Shown here in pieces: positions 24,801 through 33,684 of a stretch of DNA of 64,000 nt. Numbering within the stretch: position 1 is the first letter of the stretch; each line of letters begins with the position of its first letter. The DNA lies in NCBI GenBank assembly GCA_018374355.1, contig JAHAFI010000012.1, positions 16,394 through 80,393 of the forward strand, read 5' to 3'. The notes under the pieces are model-generated. The model had not been told where the DNA came from. It saw only the letters and a program-made list of their open reading frames with translations, and did no database searches. The translations under genes and the position numbers were made by a program. Source of the stretch: Clostridiales bacterium. GTDB taxonomy: Bacteria > Bacillota > Clostridia > Lachnospirales > Lachnospiraceae.

Positions 24801-25091
24801 TTATGGAAGCTGAATCTTTTTCTTCTCTTTCTTTCCTTCTTTATACAGAACTATCTTTTTTCCGATAACCTGCACCACCTGTGACCCGGTTCTTTCTGCT
24901 AAAACCTGAGCCATCTGGTGAGGATCATCCATACAGTTCTGAAGAACGCTGATTTTAATCAATTCTCTGGCTTCCAGCGCTTCCCTTACAGACTCTGTAT
25001 ATTCCGGTGTCAGGCTGGATTTCCCGATCTGCATAATCGGGTCCATAGTCATAGCCAGACTTTTCAAATACGCTCTCTGTTTACTTGTCAT
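24801..25091 (-). CDS. yhbY: YhbY/YqeI CRM-domain RNA-binding protein
   Basis: A 96-residue protein of the CRM (CRS1-YhbY) family: MTSKQRAYLKSLAMTMDP followed by IMQIGKSSLTPEYTESVREALEARELIKISVL and a VIGKKIVLYK strand. It binds pre-50S particles and is linked to ribosome assembly. The GxxG-like loop is QIGKSSL. GGAGG is six bases before the ATG. It sits 12 bases downstream of obgE. Confidence 0.93.
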   Translation of the reverse strand: MTSKQRAYLKSLAMTMDPIMQIGKSSLTPEYTESVREALEARELIKISVLQNCMDDPHQMAQVLAERTGSQVVQVIGKKIVLYKEGKKEKKKIQLP

Positions 25092-25103
25092 AAGTATCCT
25101 CCA

Positions 25104-26393
25104 TTATTTGTAATAATCAAATTCAAAACCATACATCCGAACGGTATCACCTTCTTGAATACCCGCTTTTTCCAAATCTGCTAAAATTCCGCCATCCTTC
25201 AGGAATTTCTGGAAAAATGCAAATCCCTTCTCGGAATCCAGATTTGTATAACCCAGCATTTTCTCAATTTTCGGTCCTTCTACAATGTAAGTCTCTCCGT
25301 CATCCAGCTTTTCGACCGTGTAAGGCAGGTTCTCCACGATGAGAGCATCCTCCGGGAAAAATTCCTGCTGGAAAGTAATAGGTTCCTTCTCAGTAGAATC
25401 CAGAAGGGATTTTGTATAATACAGAAGTTCCTTCAATCCCTTTCCGGTAACTGCGGAAATCGGGAATACTTTTACTCCCTGAGGTTCAAACTCGTCTTTC
25501 AGGCGCTGGATCGGATCTTCCCCATCCGGATAAATCACATCTGTTTTATTAGCCGCAATTACCTGTGGACGGGAAGCGATATCAGCGTTGTAAGCCTTCA
25601 GCTCCGTATTGATTTTGTAAACATCATCCACCGGATCTCTGCCCTCCGTAGAAGCCGCATCTACAATATGAATCATAACGCGGGTTCTCTCGATATGACG
25701 CAGAAACTGGTGTCCCAGTCCCACTCCCTGAGAAGCGCCTTCGATCAGTCCCGGAATATCCGCAATAACAAATCCATCGGCCCCTTCCAGATCCACCACA
25801 CCCAGATTTGGTGTCAGGGTAGTGAAATGGTAATTGGCGATCTTTGGCTGTGCATTGGTTACCCGGGAGAGGAAAGTGGATTTTCCCACATTGGGATATC
25901 CAACCAGACCTACATCAGCGATTACCTTTAATTCCAGCCGCACTTCCAGCTCCTGTGCCGGCTGTCCCGGCTGTGCATACTTGGGAACCTGCATGGTAGC
26001 AGTGGCATAGTGCATATTACCGTTTCCGCCTCTGCCGCCCTTTAAAATAATCTGACGACGGTTTTCACCGGACATATCCGCAACTACTTTTCCGCTTTCC
26101 GCTTCATAGATTACCGTTCCTTCCGGTACTTTCAGTACAATATCCTTACCGTCGGAACCATGGCAGCGTTTTTTTCCGCCCTGTTCTCCGTCCTGTGCAG
26201 AAAATTTTCTCTTATGGCGGAATTCATTCAGGGTGTTCAATCCCTCATCCACTTCAAAGATTACGTCTCCGCCACGGCCGCCGTCTCCGCCATCAGGGCC
26301 GCCGTTTGGAACATAAAGCTCTCTCCGGAAACTCACATGGCCATCTCCGCCTTTTCCGGAACGGATGATTATTTTCGCTCTGTCTGCAAACAT
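25104..26393 (-). CDS. obgE: Obg-family GTPase ObgE/CgtA
   Basis: A 429-residue essential GTPase in 50S assembly and stringent control. The start is 26393 (MFADRAKI) with GGAG seven bases upstream; the longer frame to 26435 adds residues that the family lacks. Domains: glycine-rich Obg fold (1-157; GGDGGRGGDV, GGRGGNGN), G domain with VGYPNVGKSTFL (G1), DIPGLIEGA (G3), ANKTD (G4) and ISAV (G5), and a C-terminal OCT domain. It follows rpmA with only MITE copy D between. Confidence 0.96.
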   Translation of the reverse strand: MFADRAKIIIRSGKGGDGHVSFRRELYVPNGGPDGGDGGRGGDVIFEVDEGLNTLNEFRHKRKFSAQDGEQGGKKRCHGSDGKDIVLKVPEGTVIYEAESGKVVADMSGENRRQIILKGGRGGNGNMHYATATMQVPKYAQPGQPAQELEVRLELKVIADVGLVGYPNVGKSTFLSRVTNAQPKIANYHFTTLTPNLGVVDLEGADGFVIADIPGLIEGASQGVGLGHQFLRHIERTRVMIHIVDAASTEGRDPVDDVYKINTELKAYNADIASRPQVIAANKTDVIYPDGEDPIQRLKDEFEPQGVKVFPISAVTGKGLKELLYYTKSLLDSTEKEPITFQQEFFPEDALIVENLPYTVEKLDDGETYIVEGPKIEKMLGYTNLDSEKGFAFFQKFLKDGGILADLEKAGIQEGDTVRMYGFEFDYYK

Positions 26394-26427
26394 ATTTTTC
26401 TCCAATCCATCAAATTTATAATATAAC

Positions 26428-26475
26428 GTAACCATTCGCAGTGCTTCACAAAACAGTGACTCTCTGAACAGTTAC
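26428..26475 (-). mobile_element. Miniature MITE-like element, copy D
   Basis: A 48-bp element between rpmA and obgE. On the minus strand it begins GTAACTGTTCAGAGAGTCACTGTT, matching the first 24 bases of copy B with two changes, and ends in GAATGGTTAC. It is flanked by an exact 8-bp direct repeat AATATAAC (26420-26427 and 26476-26483). This is an internal-deletion derivative carrying its own target duplication. Confidence 0.82.
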
Positions 26476-26532
26476 AATATAACATACAAAAACAGGCTTC
26501 AAACCAAAATGATTTGAAGCCCGCTGCATGCA

Positions 26533-26817
26533 TTACTCAGCTACCGGAACGATAGAAACCTGTTTCTTATCTCTTCCTTTTCTTTCAAAACGAACAACGC
26601 CGTCTGTCAAAGCGAACAGAGTGTCATCTTTTCCACGTCCAACGTTAACGCCGGGATGGATTTTAGTTCCACGCTGTCTGTAAAGGATATTTCCAGCTTT
26701 TACAAACTGTCCGTCAGCTCTTTTTGCTCCCAATCTTTTGGATTCGGAATCTCTACCGTTCTTAGTAGAACCTACTCCCTTTTTATGAGCAAAAAATTGA
26801 AGGTTCATATTTAACAT
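26533..26817 (-). CDS. rpmA: Ribosomal protein bL27 with cleavable N-terminal extension
   Basis: A 94-residue L27. AGGAGG lies ten bases before ATG 26817; an internal ATG at 26808 is too far. The N-terminus MNLQFFAHKKGVGSTKNGRDS carries the LQFF-A motif that is removed by the Prp protease in Firmicutes, leaving the AHKKG sequence that reaches the peptidyl-transferase centre. It is followed by the conserved GNILYRQRGTKIHPGVNVG. The gene order rplU-prp-rpmA is the standard one. Confidence 0.97.
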   Translation of the reverse strand: MLNMNLQFFAHKKGVGSTKNGRDSESKRLGAKRADGQFVKAGNILYRQRGTKIHPGVNVGRGKDDTLFALTDGVVRFERKGRDKKQVSIVPVAE

Positions 26818-26822
26818 GGTGT

Positions 26823-27152
26823 TTACACCTCCTCGAAGATTATATCAATAAATTCTGTGTACTGTTCATCTTCCATTCTCTGTAAACCGAGAATGAGCGA
26901 ATTCAGAAGCAAGGTACATCCTTCAGAAGGAAGCTCTTCAACAGAAAGCCGGATGCAGGCTGTGGCCTCATCAACGTCCAACCGGAACTTGTCCTCTGTA
27001 AATGCTTCAATGGAATTCACTGTGTTGATCACCAGAGCAGAAATCCCGGCGCAAACGATGTCTTCGCCTTCTTCCGCATACCCTGCATGATTCTTTACTT
27101 CAAATCCCACACACTGATTGTCTGAATTCTGATAAAACGTTACTTTCGTCAT
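26823..27152 (-). CDS. prp: Ribosomal-processing cysteine protease Prp
   Basis: A 109-residue protein from ATG 27152 with AGGTGG just upstream. Its catalytic pair is visible in NHAGYAEEGEDIVCAGIS: the His of the GHAGYA-type motif and the Cys ten residues later. Prp cleaves the N-terminal extension of ribosomal protein L27 after the LQFF motif, and that motif is present in the neighbouring rpmA product. It lies between rplU and rpmA. Confidence 0.95.
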   Translation of the reverse strand: MTKVTFYQNSDNQCVGFEVKNHAGYAEEGEDIVCAGISALVINTVNSIEAFTEDKFRLDVDEATACIRLSVEELPSEGCTLLLNSLILGLQRMEDEQYTEFIDIIFEEV

Positions 27153-27164
27153 CAATCCACCTGA

Positions 27165-27470
27165 TTAAGCGTTGATCTTTTCGATTTTCACTTTTGTGAA
27201 CTGCTGTCTGTGTCCGTTTTTCTTGTGATATCCAGTTTTTCTTTTATACTTGTAAACAATAACTTTTTTAGCTTTTCCATTTTCAACTACGGAAGCTGTA
27301 ACGCTGGCATTTTCTACATCAGCACCAACTTTCAGACCGTCATTGTTTACTGCAAGTACCTGGTCAAATGTAACAGTTTCTCCAGCTTCTACACCAAGCT
27401 TCTCCACTCTAATGATATCGCCTTCGGCTACTTTGTACTGTTTACCACCTGTTGCAATAATTGCGTACAT
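27165..27470 (-). CDS. rplU: Ribosomal protein bL21
   Basis: A 101-residue L21. The start is ATG 27470 (MYAIIATGGKQYKV), eight bases after AGGAGG; a GTG at 27479 overlaps the spacing region. The C-terminus KRKTGYHKKNGHRQQFTKVKIEKI is the conserved basic tail. It is the first gene of the rplU-prp-rpmA-obgE run and is preceded by a promoter and a structured leader. Confidence 0.97.
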   Translation of the reverse strand: MYAIIATGGKQYKVAEGDIIRVEKLGVEAGETVTFDQVLAVNNDGLKVGADVENASVTASVVENGKAKKVIVYKYKRKTGYHKKNGHRQQFTKVKIEKINA

Positions 27471-27489
27471 ATGGCACACCTCCTATTAT

Positions 27490-27547
27490 CATTACTCGCC
27501 AAATATGGTGGTCTTTTCAGACGCTTTTACCTCTTTGTGCGGCATAC
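27490..27547 (-). ncRNA. L21 leader (ribosomal protein autoregulatory leader)
   Basis: The short untranslated leader of rplU on the minus strand contains GTATGCCGCACAAAGAGG, GTAAAAGCGTCTGAAAAGAC and CACCATATTTGGCGAG before the ribosome binding site. This resembles the known Firmicute L21 leader, thought to bind L21 for feedback. The boundaries are estimated. Confidence 0.65.
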
Positions 27548-27553
27548 TTCGTT

Positions 27554-27582
27554 ATAATATCACGATTTTTTTTCTCCGTCAA
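27554..27582 (-). promoter_or_regulatory. Promoter of the rplU-rpmA-obgE operon
   Basis: On the minus strand TTGACG (27577-27582), a 17-base spacer and TATTAT (27554-27559). The start point falls just ahead of the L21 leader. Confidence 0.82.
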
Positions 27583-27600
27583 CTATATTTCGGATTTTTT

Positions 27601-28476
27601 TCATTTTTTATCCAGAGAATGGCTTGCTGCCACTGCCAGAACTCCCGGACCGGTATGGCAGACGATACTCAGGGCAAGAGGATCTATAAAGTTAATCTCC
27701 AGATTCGGGAATGTATTTCTTACCTCTTCCACCCACTGTTCTGCCTCAGCTCTTTCCGTGGTATAAGCCACATGAAGCTTCAGTTCGCCTTTTTTCACAT
27801 ACTCGGCAAACCGTCCCTCCACATCATTTTTCATAGCCTCCAGCATATTCTTCTTTGCGGCCTTCATTCCCCGCACCTTCTTATATGCATCCAGCTTGTC
27901 TCCGTTGATCTGCAGAATCGGCTTCAGGTTCAAAGCAGAACCCAGCAGCGCAGCAGCAGGGGTGATGCGTCCGCCTTTTTTCAGATATTTCAGCGTGTCT
28001 ACCACCAGATAAACACTGCATTCCAATGCCTCACGCTCCAGAATCTCTTTAATCTCTTTTCCGCTTTTTCCTTTTTCCACCAGTCTGCGGGCATCTAGGA
28101 TACTCTGTCTCATCATTACGGAAACACGCTTGTTGTCCACAACTTGAACTCTGCCTTCAAATTCCTGTGAAAGTCCCTGTGCAGTTGCACAGGAGGCGCT
28201 GAGCCCGCTGGACATCGGAATATGAATAATTTCCTTATACCGGCGGAGCAGGTCTTCCCACAGATCCAGAATATCCCCGGGGGATGGCTGGGAGGTAGAT
28301 ACGTTCACATCCTCCGCAAGCTTCTGGTAAAACTGTTCCTGAGATAAATCAATGTCTTCATAATACACTTTTTCATTTATAAAAAATGGCATCGGAATCA
28401 CATAAATACCCAGTTTCTTTGCTTCTTCCTGAGAGATTCCGCTGTTACTGTCGGTAACAATAGCGATACTGCCCAT
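27601..28476 (-). CDS. DegV family fatty-acid-binding protein
   Basis: A 291-residue DegV/FakB-type protein. IAIVTDSNSGISQEEAKKLGIYVIPMPFFINEKVY, STSQPSPGDILDLWEDLL, HIPMSSGLSASCATAQ and the late GPGVLAVA are family hallmarks, forming the fatty-acid pocket. FakB proteins present acyl chains to the kinase FakA, but no fakA is in the window. AAGGAGG precedes the ATG. Its own promoter and a long leader separate it from the CPBP gene. Confidence 0.92.
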   Translation of the reverse strand: MGSIAIVTDSNSGISQEEAKKLGIYVIPMPFFINEKVYYEDIDLSQEQFYQKLAEDVNVSTSQPSPGDILDLWEDLLRRYKEIIHIPMSSGLSASCATAQGLSQEFEGRVQVVDNKRVSVMMRQSILDARRLVEKGKSGKEIKEILEREALECSVYLVVDTLKYLKKGGRITPAAALLGSALNLKPILQINGDKLDAYKKVRGMKAAKKNMLEAMKNDVEGRFAEYVKKGELKLHVAYTTERAEAEQWVEEVRNTFPNLEINFIDPLALSIVCHTGPGVLAVAASHSLDKK

Positions 28477-28598
28477 GTGTGTTTCCTCCTTACACTTATC
28501 TTCTGATACCCTGATAGGACAACAGAACCGGAGTGCGCATCAGGCAGTCCCCGATTCTGTAAACTTTTGTAACTGTTCAGATTGAATATTTAAATACT

Positions 28599-28626
28599 AT
28601 TATACCATATTTTTCTGATGCGTAAA
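28599..28626 (-). promoter_or_regulatory. Promoter of the degV-family gene
   Basis: TTTACG (28621-28626), a 16-base spacer and TATAAT (28599-28604) on the minus strand. The resulting leader of about 115 bases includes a GTAACTGTTCAG end sequence (28569-28580) and a hairpin ACAGAA.CGG / CCG.TTCTGT near 28515-28555. Confidence 0.68.
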
Positions 28627-28654
28627 GGATAATTTTAATTTTTCCTGCTGTCCG

Positions 28655-29629
28655 TCAGCGCCCCATTCCCCTCAAGACTTCCTGCAAAATTTCTTTCATC
28701 ACCGGATCAAAAAGAATTCCGTAAATAATTAAAAGAACGCCGATTCCCAGAATCGCTGCGGTAGGAACGACAATTCCCAGAATAATTTTCCAGCTCTTTT
28801 CCCTTGGTATAAAAGGTCTTGCAACACCTTTTCTATGATGGATCAGATAATTGCCCAGATACAATCCGAAAGGCACTGCTGCCGTCAGCATCATATAGAT
28901 ACCTATGGACGCAATGGGAATATTCGTAATTGCCTCACTTGCCATTATTTCATCCATCTGATTGGAATATTCCGTTGTCCTGCTCAAAAGCACCTGTTGT
29001 AAAACAAGCGGCAGGCAATTATTGATAAAATGAAAGAATGCCGGATACACCATATTTTCTGTCTCCAGCATAATATAGGACATCGCCGCTCCAAGAACCG
29101 CCGTAGGCACAAATCTCAGGGGATCTGAGTGGAAGAACCCAAAGTAAATCCCCATAATCAGCACAACGATCCATTCTTTCCGTATGGAGTACAGAGTATG
29201 GATGATAACACCCCGGTGCACGGCCTCCTCACAGACTGCCGGCATAATTGCCGTAATAAACACGGAAATCAGAAACGGCACACTGAAGATCACCTGATTC
29301 AGCCCTCCGCTCACCTCCATCATCTGTCTCGGAAACAGGCGGAACTGAATCAGCATCAGAACCATCGTAAACAGATAGGTGCTCAGCCACAGGACAAATA
29401 CTCCCAGAAGCGGCAGAAACCCCGGCCCTTTCACGGGGAACATTACTTTCAGCGGATATCCCATGGCCTTTGCAAAAATAAGGGATATCACCAGAATCAA
29501 AAGCTCCGTCGCCGCCAGACCGTACATGCCCCAGTACATCTGCATAGGTACACAGATCAGGAAAAACACCGTCATAATTAAAATAAAAAACACAAGACCG
29601 TGCCATGGTTTCAAAACTTTTCGTCTCAT
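28655..29629 (-). CDS. CPBP-family intramembrane metalloprotease
   Basis: A 324-residue membrane protein with about eight spans. It carries the CPBP (CAAX/Abi) motifs in order: CEEAVHRG (EExxxR), FGFFHSD (FxxxH) and FHFINN (HxxxN), which bind zinc within the membrane. The family includes prenyl-protein proteases and bacteriocin self-immunity proteins; no bacteriocin gene is adjacent, so the substrate is unknown. The ATG overlaps the RNase G stop (TGATG), placing it last in the radical SAM-DUF2344-rng operon. Confidence 0.9.
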   Translation of the reverse strand: MRRKVLKPWHGLVFFILIMTVFFLICVPMQMYWGMYGLAATELLILVISLIFAKAMGYPLKVMFPVKGPGFLPLLGVFVLWLSTYLFTMVLMLIQFRLFPRQMMEVSGGLNQVIFSVPFLISVFITAIMPAVCEEAVHRGVIIHTLYSIRKEWIVVLIMGIYFGFFHSDPLRFVPTAVLGAAMSYIMLETENMVYPAFFHFINNCLPLVLQQVLLSRTTEYSNQMDEIMASEAITNIPIASIGIYMMLTAAVPFGLYLGNYLIHHRKGVARPFIPREKSWKIILGIVVPTAAILGIGVLLIIYGILFDPVMKEILQEVLRGMGR

Positions 29630-30858
29630 CAGCCTCTGCCTCCTTCACTCCGGTCACGATACAGATCCATTACCTGCTCTTTCAGGGATTTTTCTTCCTT
29701 CTTTCTGGTAAGTTCCATGATTCCCAGCGCTGTCACATCCACCACCGTAGTTTTTACCCGGTCATCCTTCACAAAATTGCGCATAGCCCGGACAAGCTCT
29801 GACCTGTCCTCGTACTGCTGCATATTGATAAAATCAATCAGAATCATTCCATACAGATTCCTGAGACGCAGTTGACGGGCAATCTCCTTTGCCGCCTCCA
29901 GATTGATTTTAGGATAGACCTCCTCTGCCTGCTTTCTGCTCATATTCTTTCCGGAGTTTACATCTACCGCAACAAAGGCTTCTGTCTGCTGGATAATCAG
30001 AAAACCGCCGGATTTGAGCCAGACTTTCTCCTGAAGGGATTCCTCCAGCCCATGTTCCAGACGGTACAGCTTATAAAGCGGCAGCAGAGTATCCTGATAA
30101 AGCTGAACCTGACAGGTACTTTCCGCCGGAAACTTTTTTACGTACGCCGAAATCGTCTCGTAAATCTCCCGGTCATCGGTCACAATCTTTTCCAGCTCAT
30201 CCCAGTAAACCCTCTTTAATTCCTGAAGAATAGGGGATTCCCCCTTTTTAATCTTTGTATAGCAGGGACTGTAACTGCCCTTTTTCAAAGTCTGGGCCAG
30301 CTCCTCCTGCAAAGAGACCAGTTCTTTTCGTATCTGTTCCCTGTGGGCTTCTCCTGCATTAGTGCGGACAATCACACCATAGCTGCGCTCCTTAGGAAGC
30401 TCTTTTTTGATAAATTCCTTCAATTCCTCCCTGAGAGATGCCGGAAGCTTTTCTGAAACACCGATTTTCTGATTTTCCGTTGTGAGAACCAGATAACTCC
30501 CGGAAAAACTCAGATTGCAGGAAACACAGGGAGCTTTCAGCTTCAACGCTTCCTGTGTCACCTGTACCAGCAGTTCATCTCCGGCCTTTAATTCCTGAGA
30601 TTTTTTCACGCTGGTAAAAATCGGATCCAGCTTTTTATTACAGGGAAGATAGCAGGGCAGCCGGCCTTCGATCTCCACAAAGGCTCCCTTGATATTCGGC
30701 AGCACCCGCTGCACCTTTCCCACATGGATGCTTCCCAAAAGCCGGTCCGTTCCCGGACGTTCCAGATGAAGAGAACATAATCGGCCTCCTTCTTCCTGTG
30801 CCATAACCAGACATGGCTGTTCTTTGTATGTCATGTGGGCAATTACCAATCGTTTCAT
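29629..30858 (-). CDS. rng: Ribonuclease E/G family protein (short form)
   Basis: A 409-residue endoribonuclease of the RNase E/G catalytic type. An S1 domain (about 35-115; GSIHVGKVQRVLPNIKGAFVEI) precedes the DNase-I-like fold with the metal-binding aspartates Asp299 (VDVNSGKNMSRKQ) and Asp342 (LIDFINM). The C-terminus stops after GIMELTRKKEEKSL and lacks the CPxC zinc-link cysteines of the E. coli enzymes, so tetramer assembly may differ. It lies downstream of TIGR03960/DUF2344, a frequent Clostridial arrangement. Confidence 0.9.
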   Translation of the reverse strand: MKRLVIAHMTYKEQPCLVMAQEEGGRLCSLHLERPGTDRLLGSIHVGKVQRVLPNIKGAFVEIEGRLPCYLPCNKKLDPIFTSVKKSQELKAGDELLVQVTQEALKLKAPCVSCNLSFSGSYLVLTTENQKIGVSEKLPASLREELKEFIKKELPKERSYGVIVRTNAGEAHREQIRKELVSLQEELAQTLKKGSYSPCYTKIKKGESPILQELKRVYWDELEKIVTDDREIYETISAYVKKFPAESTCQVQLYQDTLLPLYKLYRLEHGLEESLQEKVWLKSGGFLIIQQTEAFVAVDVNSGKNMSRKQAEEVYPKINLEAAKEIARQLRLRNLYGMILIDFINMQQYEDRSELVRAMRNFVKDDRVKTTVVDVTALGIMELTRKKEEKSLKEQVMDLYRDRSEGGRG

Positions 30859-30873
30859 ACCGCTGCCTTTCCT

Positions 30874-31581
30874 CTACCCGATCACAGTTCCAAGGTCTTC
30901 CAGAGATACCAGTTTCCGCACATTTTCATCACCCAGATCCGCATAAACCTCTTCTCTGTGAATCATCAGGGCAAATGGTTCCAGCTCCGTTCCCAGATAT
31001 TTTGCAAAAGCCTCCATCACAAGATCCGGTTTCAGATTATGCACGCTCCCGGAGGAAAGCTGCATAAACACACCCTCTTCCTGCAGCTTCAGTTGATAAA
31101 TCCAAGGCTTGATATCGGTTTCTTTCTCGCTTCGTTTCGTCTTTCGCAAAATGACGATCTCTTCCTGTGAGAAAAACTCTTCCAGTTTTTCTCTCCAATT
31201 TTCTGCCGGTTCTTTTCCTTCACGGAAGCGAACCACATAATCCGCCGCTGCCACCAGTGACATACAGGCATGAGCCTTTCCATCCGGAATCTCCCGGACA
31301 CTCAGAACCTTCATTCCCTCTGCCATCACCCCGTTAAAACGTTCTTCCAGCAGAGCAGACGCCATGGACTCTGTAAGCTCCATATCAAAATACTCACCGT
31401 TACTTGTCACGCCCACCCCCAGCGGTGCAGCAAATGACATGATCATATGAGGAGAAAAGCCGCCGGAAAATGCAATGGGAATCCCGGCCCTTCGGATTGC
31501 CTTCTGAAAATATCTCATGATATCCAGATGCCCGATGAATTTCATAGCCCCTTCTTTTGCAAATTTAACTCTTACTTTCAA
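30874..31581 (-). CDS. DUF2344 (TIGR03936) family protein
   Basis: A 235-residue protein. The start is TTG 31581, eight bases after AAGGAGG; this overlaps the end of the radical SAM gene by 17 bases. The N-terminus VRVKFAKEGAMKFIGHLDIMRYFQKAIRRAGIP and GFSPHMIMSFAAPLGVGVTS are diagnostic for DUF2344, which is usually encoded next to, or fused with, the TIGR03960 radical SAM protein. Function is unknown; an RNA- or ribosome-linked role is inferred from the constant neighbours rng and rplU. Confidence 0.9.
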   Translation of the reverse strand: MKVRVKFAKEGAMKFIGHLDIMRYFQKAIRRAGIPIAFSGGFSPHMIMSFAAPLGVGVTSNGEYFDMELTESMASALLEERFNGVMAEGMKVLSVREIPDGKAHACMSLVAAADYVVRFREGKEPAENWREKLEEFFSQEEIVILRKTKRSEKETDIKPWIYQLKLQEEGVFMQLSSGSVHNLKPDLVMEAFAKYLGTELEPFALMIHREEVYADLGDENVRKLVSLEDLGTVIG

Positions 31582-33436
31582 CGCAGACACCTCCTTGATA
31601 TGTTCCTGCACCGCATCCGGAACACTGCATCCGGCAGTTTGGTGTTACTTTCTCGTTATGAGCATTTTTCCATTCCCTTAACAGGAACTGCTTGCTCACA
31701 CCGATATCGATGAAATCCCACGGGAAAATTTCATCGTCTTTACGTTCTCTTACCGTATAGAAATCCGTATCAATGCCTGTTTCCCGGAACGCTTCTTTCC
31801 AATATTCCGGATGGAAATACTCGGACCATGCATCAAACAGAGCGCCATTTTCATAAGCCTTCAAAATGGCCGCACCCACTTTTCGGTCGCCCCTTGCCAG
31901 AATTCCCTCCAGAACCGTCACATCCGCTTCATGCCAGTTGTAACGGATGCTCTTCTGATTAAGCTGCGCATGGATTTCCTCCCGGACCACACGGGCGCGA
32001 TCCAGAAATTCCTCTTCCCTGCACATCTGCGCCCATTGAAACGGCGTAAACGGCTTCGGAACAAAGAAGGAAGTACTTGCGGTAATCTGACATTTTCCAT
32101 GACGCTCTTCCTTTGGAATCTCATAGTACCGCTCGGCAATCAGCTCGCACAGATGAGCAATGCCCTTCATATCCTCCTCCGTCTCCGTAGGAAGTCCCAG
32201 CATAAAATATAATTTTACCTTAGACCAGCCGCCCTCAAAAGCTTTTCCGGCTCCGTCAAGAATTACTTCCTCCGTCAGTCCCTTGTTGATTACGTCACGC
32301 AGTCTCTGGGAACCTGCCTCCGGCGCGAAAGTCAGACTGCTCTTTTTGATATCCTGAACCTTTTTCATAACATCCAGAGAAAATGCATCGATTCGAAGAG
32401 ACGGAAGAGAAATATTTACACCCCTCTTTCCGCATTCTTCCATCAGGAAATTTACCAGTTCCGGAAGCTGGGAGTAATCACTGGAGCTTAAAGAACTCAG
32501 GGAAATCTCTTCATGTCCTGTGCCATCCAGCATCTCCACCGCTTTCTCTTTTAAAAATTCCACATCCCGTTCTCTGGTAGGGCGGTACAGCATACCGGCC
32601 TGACAGAAACGGCAGCCCCGGATACATCCTCTCTGAATCTCCAGAACCACGCGGTCCTGTGTTGCTTTGATAAACGGAACAACCGGAGCTTTGGGATAAT
32701 ACGTATTGGTTACATCCATAACGATCTGCTTCTGAATGGTCTGCGGCACATTTTCTTCGATCGGTTCGAAAGAAGCTACTGTGCCGTCCTCCTTATAAGT
32801 CACCTGATACAGACAGGGCACATAGATTCCCGGAATCTGTGCAGCCTTTCTGAGAAAATCCCTGCGGCTTCCTCCCTTAGCCTTATTTTCCTTATAAGCA
32901 TCCATCAGATCAAAATAGACGGTTTCACCCTCGCCGATATAAAACAAATCAAAAAACTGTGCCAGCGGTTCCGGGTTATAGGTACAGGGACCGCCCCCGA
33001 TGACAATCGGGTCTTCTTCCGTACGGTCTTTTGCCTGCATGGGAATTTTGGACAGATCAAGGATCTGAAGGATATTGGTATAACACATTTCATACTGAAT
33101 CGTGATTCCCAGAAAATCAAACGCTTTGACAGGATCCTGTGATTCCAGCGCAAACAGCGGGATATCTTTTTCCCTCATTACTTTGTCCAGATCCGGCCAA
33201 GGAGAGTAAACGCGCTCACACCAGATATCCTCTCTCTGGTTGAACATATCATAAAGAATCTGGATTCCCAGATGGGACATGCCGATCTCATAGACATCAG
33301 GGAAGCACATACAGAACCTGACATCCACATCTTCCTTGTTTTTCATCACTGCATTGACCTCGTTACCGATATAACGGGCAGGTTTTTCAATGGTGAGCAA
33401 AATTTCATCACTTAATGCAAGTTTTCGCATACTCAT
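31565..33436 (-). CDS. TIGR03960 family B12-binding-like radical SAM protein
   Basis: A 623-residue radical SAM protein. An N-terminal region with FPDVYEIGMSHLGIQILYDMFNQRE and GGGPCTYNPEP resembles a cobalamin-binding Rossmann fold. The [4Fe-4S] motif CIRGCRFC follows near residue 285 with FCQAGMLYRPTRER, then SLSSSDY and FAPEAGSQRLRDVINKG. A cysteine-rich end (NCRMQCSGCGAG) is typical. The reaction is not known. It leads the operon with DUF2344, rng and the CPBP gene. The ribosome binding site is weak (AAAGG about 15 bases upstream). Confidence 0.9.
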   Translation of the reverse strand: MSMRKLALSDEILLTIEKPARYIGNEVNAVMKNKEDVDVRFCMCFPDVYEIGMSHLGIQILYDMFNQREDIWCERVYSPWPDLDKVMREKDIPLFALESQDPVKAFDFLGITIQYEMCYTNILQILDLSKIPMQAKDRTEEDPIVIGGGPCTYNPEPLAQFFDLFYIGEGETVYFDLMDAYKENKAKGGSRRDFLRKAAQIPGIYVPCLYQVTYKEDGTVASFEPIEENVPQTIQKQIVMDVTNTYYPKAPVVPFIKATQDRVVLEIQRGCIRGCRFCQAGMLYRPTRERDVEFLKEKAVEMLDGTGHEEISLSSLSSSDYSQLPELVNFLMEECGKRGVNISLPSLRIDAFSLDVMKKVQDIKKSSLTFAPEAGSQRLRDVINKGLTEEVILDGAGKAFEGGWSKVKLYFMLGLPTETEEDMKGIAHLCELIAERYYEIPKEERHGKCQITASTSFFVPKPFTPFQWAQMCREEEFLDRARVVREEIHAQLNQKSIRYNWHEADVTVLEGILARGDRKVGAAILKAYENGALFDAWSEYFHPEYWKEAFRETGIDTDFYTVRERKDDEIFPWDFIDIGVSKQFLLREWKNAHNEKVTPNCRMQCSGCGAGTYQGGVCVESKS

Positions 33437-33655
33437 ATAAGTTCCATATTACCTTTCTGTATTATTTTTCATAAATAATGCGAGTATTTTTCTAATAAAC
33501 CGTATACAGTATAACATAGGCGGTTCAGACTTTCCAGTTTATCTTGATGGGGATGTATAAAACGAAGAAAAGCTGTCTGTCCTAATGGACCGTCAATCCC
33601 TTTTTTCTACAACGTAAAAACACAAGATTCTCCACTGAATCAATAGTCTTTTCAC

Positions 33656-33684
33656 TTTACAATTTCCCTATATTAAGGTATGAT
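33656..33684 (+). promoter_or_regulatory. Promoter of the YihS-like isomerase gene
   Basis: TTTACA (33656-33661), a 17-base spacer and TATGAT (33679-33684). The leader of about 100 bases holds no obvious riboswitch. The rest of 33437-33655 shows only a weak possible promoter for the minus-strand radical SAM gene. Confidence 0.75.

Noticed and set aside
28569..28580. Another MITE copy near degV
   Set aside because: Only one 12-base end is present, without a matching second end or duplication; it may be a relic or chance.
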